Positions 14,081 to 15,941 of a stretch of 15,941 bases of DNA are shown in pieces (positions within the stretch are counted from its first letter, which is position 1; each line of letters begins with the position of its first letter). The position numbers and the translations under genes are program-made. The stretch spans positions 1 through 15,941 of the forward strand of contig JAJFVE010000192.1 of the NCBI GenBank assembly GCA_021371965.1, in the 5' to 3' direction. Source of the DNA: Planctomycetaceae bacterium (GTDB lineage Bacteria; Planctomycetota; Phycisphaerae; SM23-33). The notes below the pieces were generated by a model. That model was not told the DNA's origin and did no database searches. It saw only the letters and a program-made list of their open reading frames with translations.

Positions 14081-14153
14081 GCCACAAAGAGCACAAAGAG
14101 AAAGATGGGGAAGAAGCTTTCCTCATCTTTGTGACCTGTGTGAACTTTGTGGC
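14081..14153. repeat. Family D imperfect palindrome in the URO-D-like/porin divergent gap
   Basis: GCCACAAAGAGCACAAAGAG and following bases (14081-14107) pair imperfectly with CATCTTTGTGACCTGTGTGA and following bases (14124-14153), around a GAAGCTTTC centre. The AC-rich CACAAAG units make it much more AT-rich than its surroundings. The gap 14044-14304 has no gene; the rest holds the porin promoter candidate. Confidence 0.7.
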
Positions 14154-14228
14154 AAGGTTCCTTTCTTCGATTCGCGATGGTCCTACCATGTCGGCTCTAT
14201 GGAAATCAAGAATCCGCAATTCAGAAGA

Positions 14229-14257
14229 TTGCACTCGCGCGCCCCCCGCGATATACA
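14229..14257 (+). promoter_or_regulatory. Candidate sigma-70-like promoter of the porin gene
   Basis: TTGCAC (14229-14234) and TATACA (14252-14257) are separated by 17 bases and lie about 48 bases before the porin ATG. Match to consensus is only partial, three and four of six bases. Confidence 0.35.
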
Positions 14258-14304
14258 GATAGGCTGAATCAGGATGATTCGCATTGCCGTGAAAGGAATC
14301 ACGA

Positions 14305-15705
14305 ATGAAGCCCGTCCTTCTTTGCGCATTCACACTGGCGATTCTGACGCTCCTGTCCCGGCCGGCCTTGGCTGCCGATGCCGCGCCGACCCAGGCCTCG
14401 CCGCAGGACCTGGCCAAGGTCGTCGCCGAGCTTCAGAAACGCGTCGGGGAGCTCGAGTCGACGAGCAAGGCCGACAAGGCGCGTATCGCCCAGCTCGAGG
14501 GCGCCACCGACGAGAAGAAACTCGCCGCCCAGCGCCGTAACGACATCCTCGAAGTGCTCAAGGAAATGAACCTCGACGCCAAGCAGCGCGAGCTCAAGGG
14601 CAAACCGGTCTGGTCGAATCTGGACGTGCAACTTTACGGGTACATCAAGGCCGACGCGTCGTACGACACGGCGGCCATCAGCAACGGCAACTATGCCCGT
14701 TGGGTGCTGCCGCAGAACGTGAACAAGAACGACTCGCAGTTCAGCATGACCGCCCGCGAGACGCGCCTGGGGATGAAGATCACCGGACCCAGCGACAACG
14801 ACATCAAGACCAGCGGCGTGGTGGAGATCGATTTCTATGGCGACGGCACGGAGAACACGCCCGAGCCCCGGATGCGCCACGCGTACATGGTGATCGACTG
14901 GCCCAAGCAGGACTTCAGCCTGCTGGCCGGGCAGACCTGGGACGTCATCTCGCCGCTCAACGCCCCGACGCTGGACTACACGGTGCTCTGGTGGGCGGGC
15001 AACATCGGATACCGCCGCCCGCAGATTCGCGCCACCAAGGTCGTGCATGTGACCAAGGACACGTCGGTGAAGTTCGAGGGCGCCGTCGCCCGCAACATCG
15101 GCCACGCCAACGCCTTCGCCCCGCTGGGCGACAGCGGGTCCGACAGCGGCACGCCGGTCGTCGAAGGGCGCACCAGCGTGAGCTTTCCGTCGTTGGCGGC
15201 GGGCAGACAGGCCACCGTCGGCGTGTCGGGCCACTACGGCAGCGAGCAGTGGGACCTCAACGCCCGCGGCAACCACACAGATGTTTCGACGTGGTCGGCC
15301 AATCTCGACGCCGAGGTGCCCCTGTGCGATTGGGTCTCGATCAAGGGCGAGGCCTTCACCGGGCGCAACCTCGATTCATTCCTGGGCGGCATCGGCCAGG
15401 GCATCGACATCGCCGGCCCGCGCGCCAACGGCATCAGCGACAGCGGTGGGTGGATGGCCCTGTCGTTGAATCCGTGGAAGAAGTGGCAGTTCAATTTCGG
15501 AGCCGGCGTCGATTCGGCCAACAATTCCGACTTGAACCTGGCCAGCGAGCGCACGCTGAACCGCGTGATCTTCGGCAACGTCATCTACGCCATCAATTCG
15601 GCCACGTCCGTCGGATTTGAAATCTCCGACTGGGTCACCGACTATCGCAACCAGGGCAATGCCGACGCCCTGCGATTCCAGACCTCCTTCATCTACCGCT
15701 TCTAA
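14305..15705 (+). CDS. Outer-membrane porin with N-terminal coiled coil (DcaP-like)
   Basis: A 466-residue protein. The signal peptide is residues 1-23 (ALA before the cut). A heptad coiled coil follows at about 35-95 (LAKVVAELQKRVGELES, KARIAQLEG), typical of trimeric DcaP-like porins. From about residue 105 the chain alternates in short beta-strands (DVQLYGYIKADASYDTA, MRHAYMVIDWPKQDFSLLAG, LLAGQTWDVISPLNAPTLDY). It ends FQTSFIYRF, with the terminal aromatic residue used for outer-membrane insertion. The likely role is passive uptake of small solutes across the outer membrane; the substrate is unknown. ATG 14305 has AAAGGA seven bases upstream. The gene stands alone, divergent from the URO-D-like gene. 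Two family A hairpins begin two bases after the stop. Confidence 0.88.
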   Translation: MKPVLLCAFTLAILTLLSRPALAADAAPTQASPQDLAKVVAELQKRVGELESTSKADKARIAQLEGATDEKKLAAQRRNDILEVLKEMNLDAKQRELKGKPVWSNLDVQLYGYIKADASYDTAAISNGNYARWVLPQNVNKNDSQFSMTARETRLGMKITGPSDNDIKTSGVVEIDFYGDGTENTPEPRMRHAYMVIDWPKQDFSLLAGQTWDVISPLNAPTLDYTVLWWAGNIGYRRPQIRATKVVHVTKDTSVKFEGAVARNIGHANAFAPLGDSGSDSGTPVVEGRTSVSFPSLAAGRQATVGVSGHYGSEQWDLNARGNHTDVSTWSANLDAEVPLCDWVSIKGEAFTGRNLDSFLGGIGQGIDIAGPRANGISDSGGWMALSLNPWKKWQFNFGAGVDSANNSDLNLASERTLNRVIFGNVIYAINSATSVGFEISDWVTDYRNQGNADALRFQTSFIYRF

Positions 15706-15706
15706 A

Positions 15707-15762
15707 GTAGCGCGGGCATCTCGCCCATGCATATTGTTCGTGCCGCGGGCGTCCCGCCCGCG
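15707..15762. repeat. Family A repeats directly after the porin gene
   Basis: A GTAGCGCGGGC unit (from 15707) with partner GCCCATGC, then a perfect CGCGGGCG-TCC-CGCCCGCG hairpin (15744-15762). They follow the porin stop (15703-15705) and could terminate it, though no T-run follows. No gene is seen from 15706 to the end. Confidence 0.75.
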
Positions 15763-15800
15763 TCCCCCATCCCGAAACTTCCAAAGCGACAGCTAAGGCT

Positions 15801-15921
15801 GCCGCATCTCTGAAAGCGCGACGGTCAAGGCGAATCTGCCCTGACACTGTTTTTCCCTGACTCCGGGTCGGCGCCCACTCATCTCTTCGCCCTGGCTGCG
15901 GGCATGAATATAATTCGGAAG
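15801..15921. repeat. Right copy of the perfect 121-bp inverted repeat
   Basis: Exact reverse complement of bases 1-121. Twenty further bases follow to the window end, so the right copy plus its outer flank is 141 bases long. Confidence 0.95.
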
Positions 15922-15941
15922 GCGTGTCGCATTCACTCCCC

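Noticed and set aside
14299..15276. 325-codon open frame on the minus strand
   Set aside because: It is antisense to the porin gene, which has a signal peptide, coiled coil and terminal aromatic residue.
1..15941. A transposon bounded by the 121-bp inverted repeats
   Set aside because: No transposase or integrase is encoded, the content is ordinary housekeeping and envelope genes, and no target duplication can be seen at the window edges.

Overview
The window looks like GC-rich chromosomal DNA of a planctomycete, most likely a Phycisphaerae-type lineage. This is inferred from the combination of a PEP-CTERM exported protein, an H-X9-DG pseudopilin-like protein, an ECF sigma factor paired with a membrane anti-sigma factor that carries a PQQ-type beta-propeller, System II cytochrome c maturation genes, and many short GC-rich hairpin repeats, including units read as HGRDAHAT or VARASRP when translated. 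No rRNA, tRNA, CRISPR array, transposase or recombinase was seen.

Layout. Positions 1-121 and 15801-15921 are a perfect 121-bp inverted repeat, possibly an assembly boundary. Positions 185-5956 (+) hold a probable operon: a six-hairpin-type glycosidase-like protein, resB, and a ccsA/resC-type gene that overlaps resB by ATGA. Next is der (-; 6028-7374), convergent with ccsA and divergent from a ThiF/MoeB-like E1 enzyme gene (+; 7453-8205). Then come a PEP-CTERM protein (8428-9180), a pseudopilin-like H-X9-DG protein (9184-9939) and an orphan solute-binding lipoprotein (10059-10925), all +. A minus-strand block follows: a URO-D-superfamily protein (14043 to 13024), an ECF sigma factor (12969 to 12397) and its anti-sigma partner (12357 to 10993). 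A coiled-coil outer-membrane porin (+; 14305-15705) closes the window.

How the genes relate. ResB and CcsA are the two halves of the System II heme delivery and cytochrome c ligation machine. The sigma/anti-sigma pair is a self-contained envelope-sensing module. The PEP-CTERM protein and pseudopilin suggest cell-surface export. The glycosidase-like protein, solute-binding lipoprotein and porin fit envelope or nutrient functions but are not obviously one pathway.

The most unusual property is how deeply dispersed palindromic repeats are woven into genes. At least six distinct families are visible. They supply internal in-frame segments (glycosidase-like gene, ccsA N-terminus), C-terminal residues (der, URO-D-like gene) or just the stop codon (anti-sigma gene, pseudopilin gene). 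One family occupies both convergent gene junctions in the window. No complete new defence or mobile system was found; the repeat-to-coding recruitment and the propeller-bearing anti-sigma factor are the best leads.
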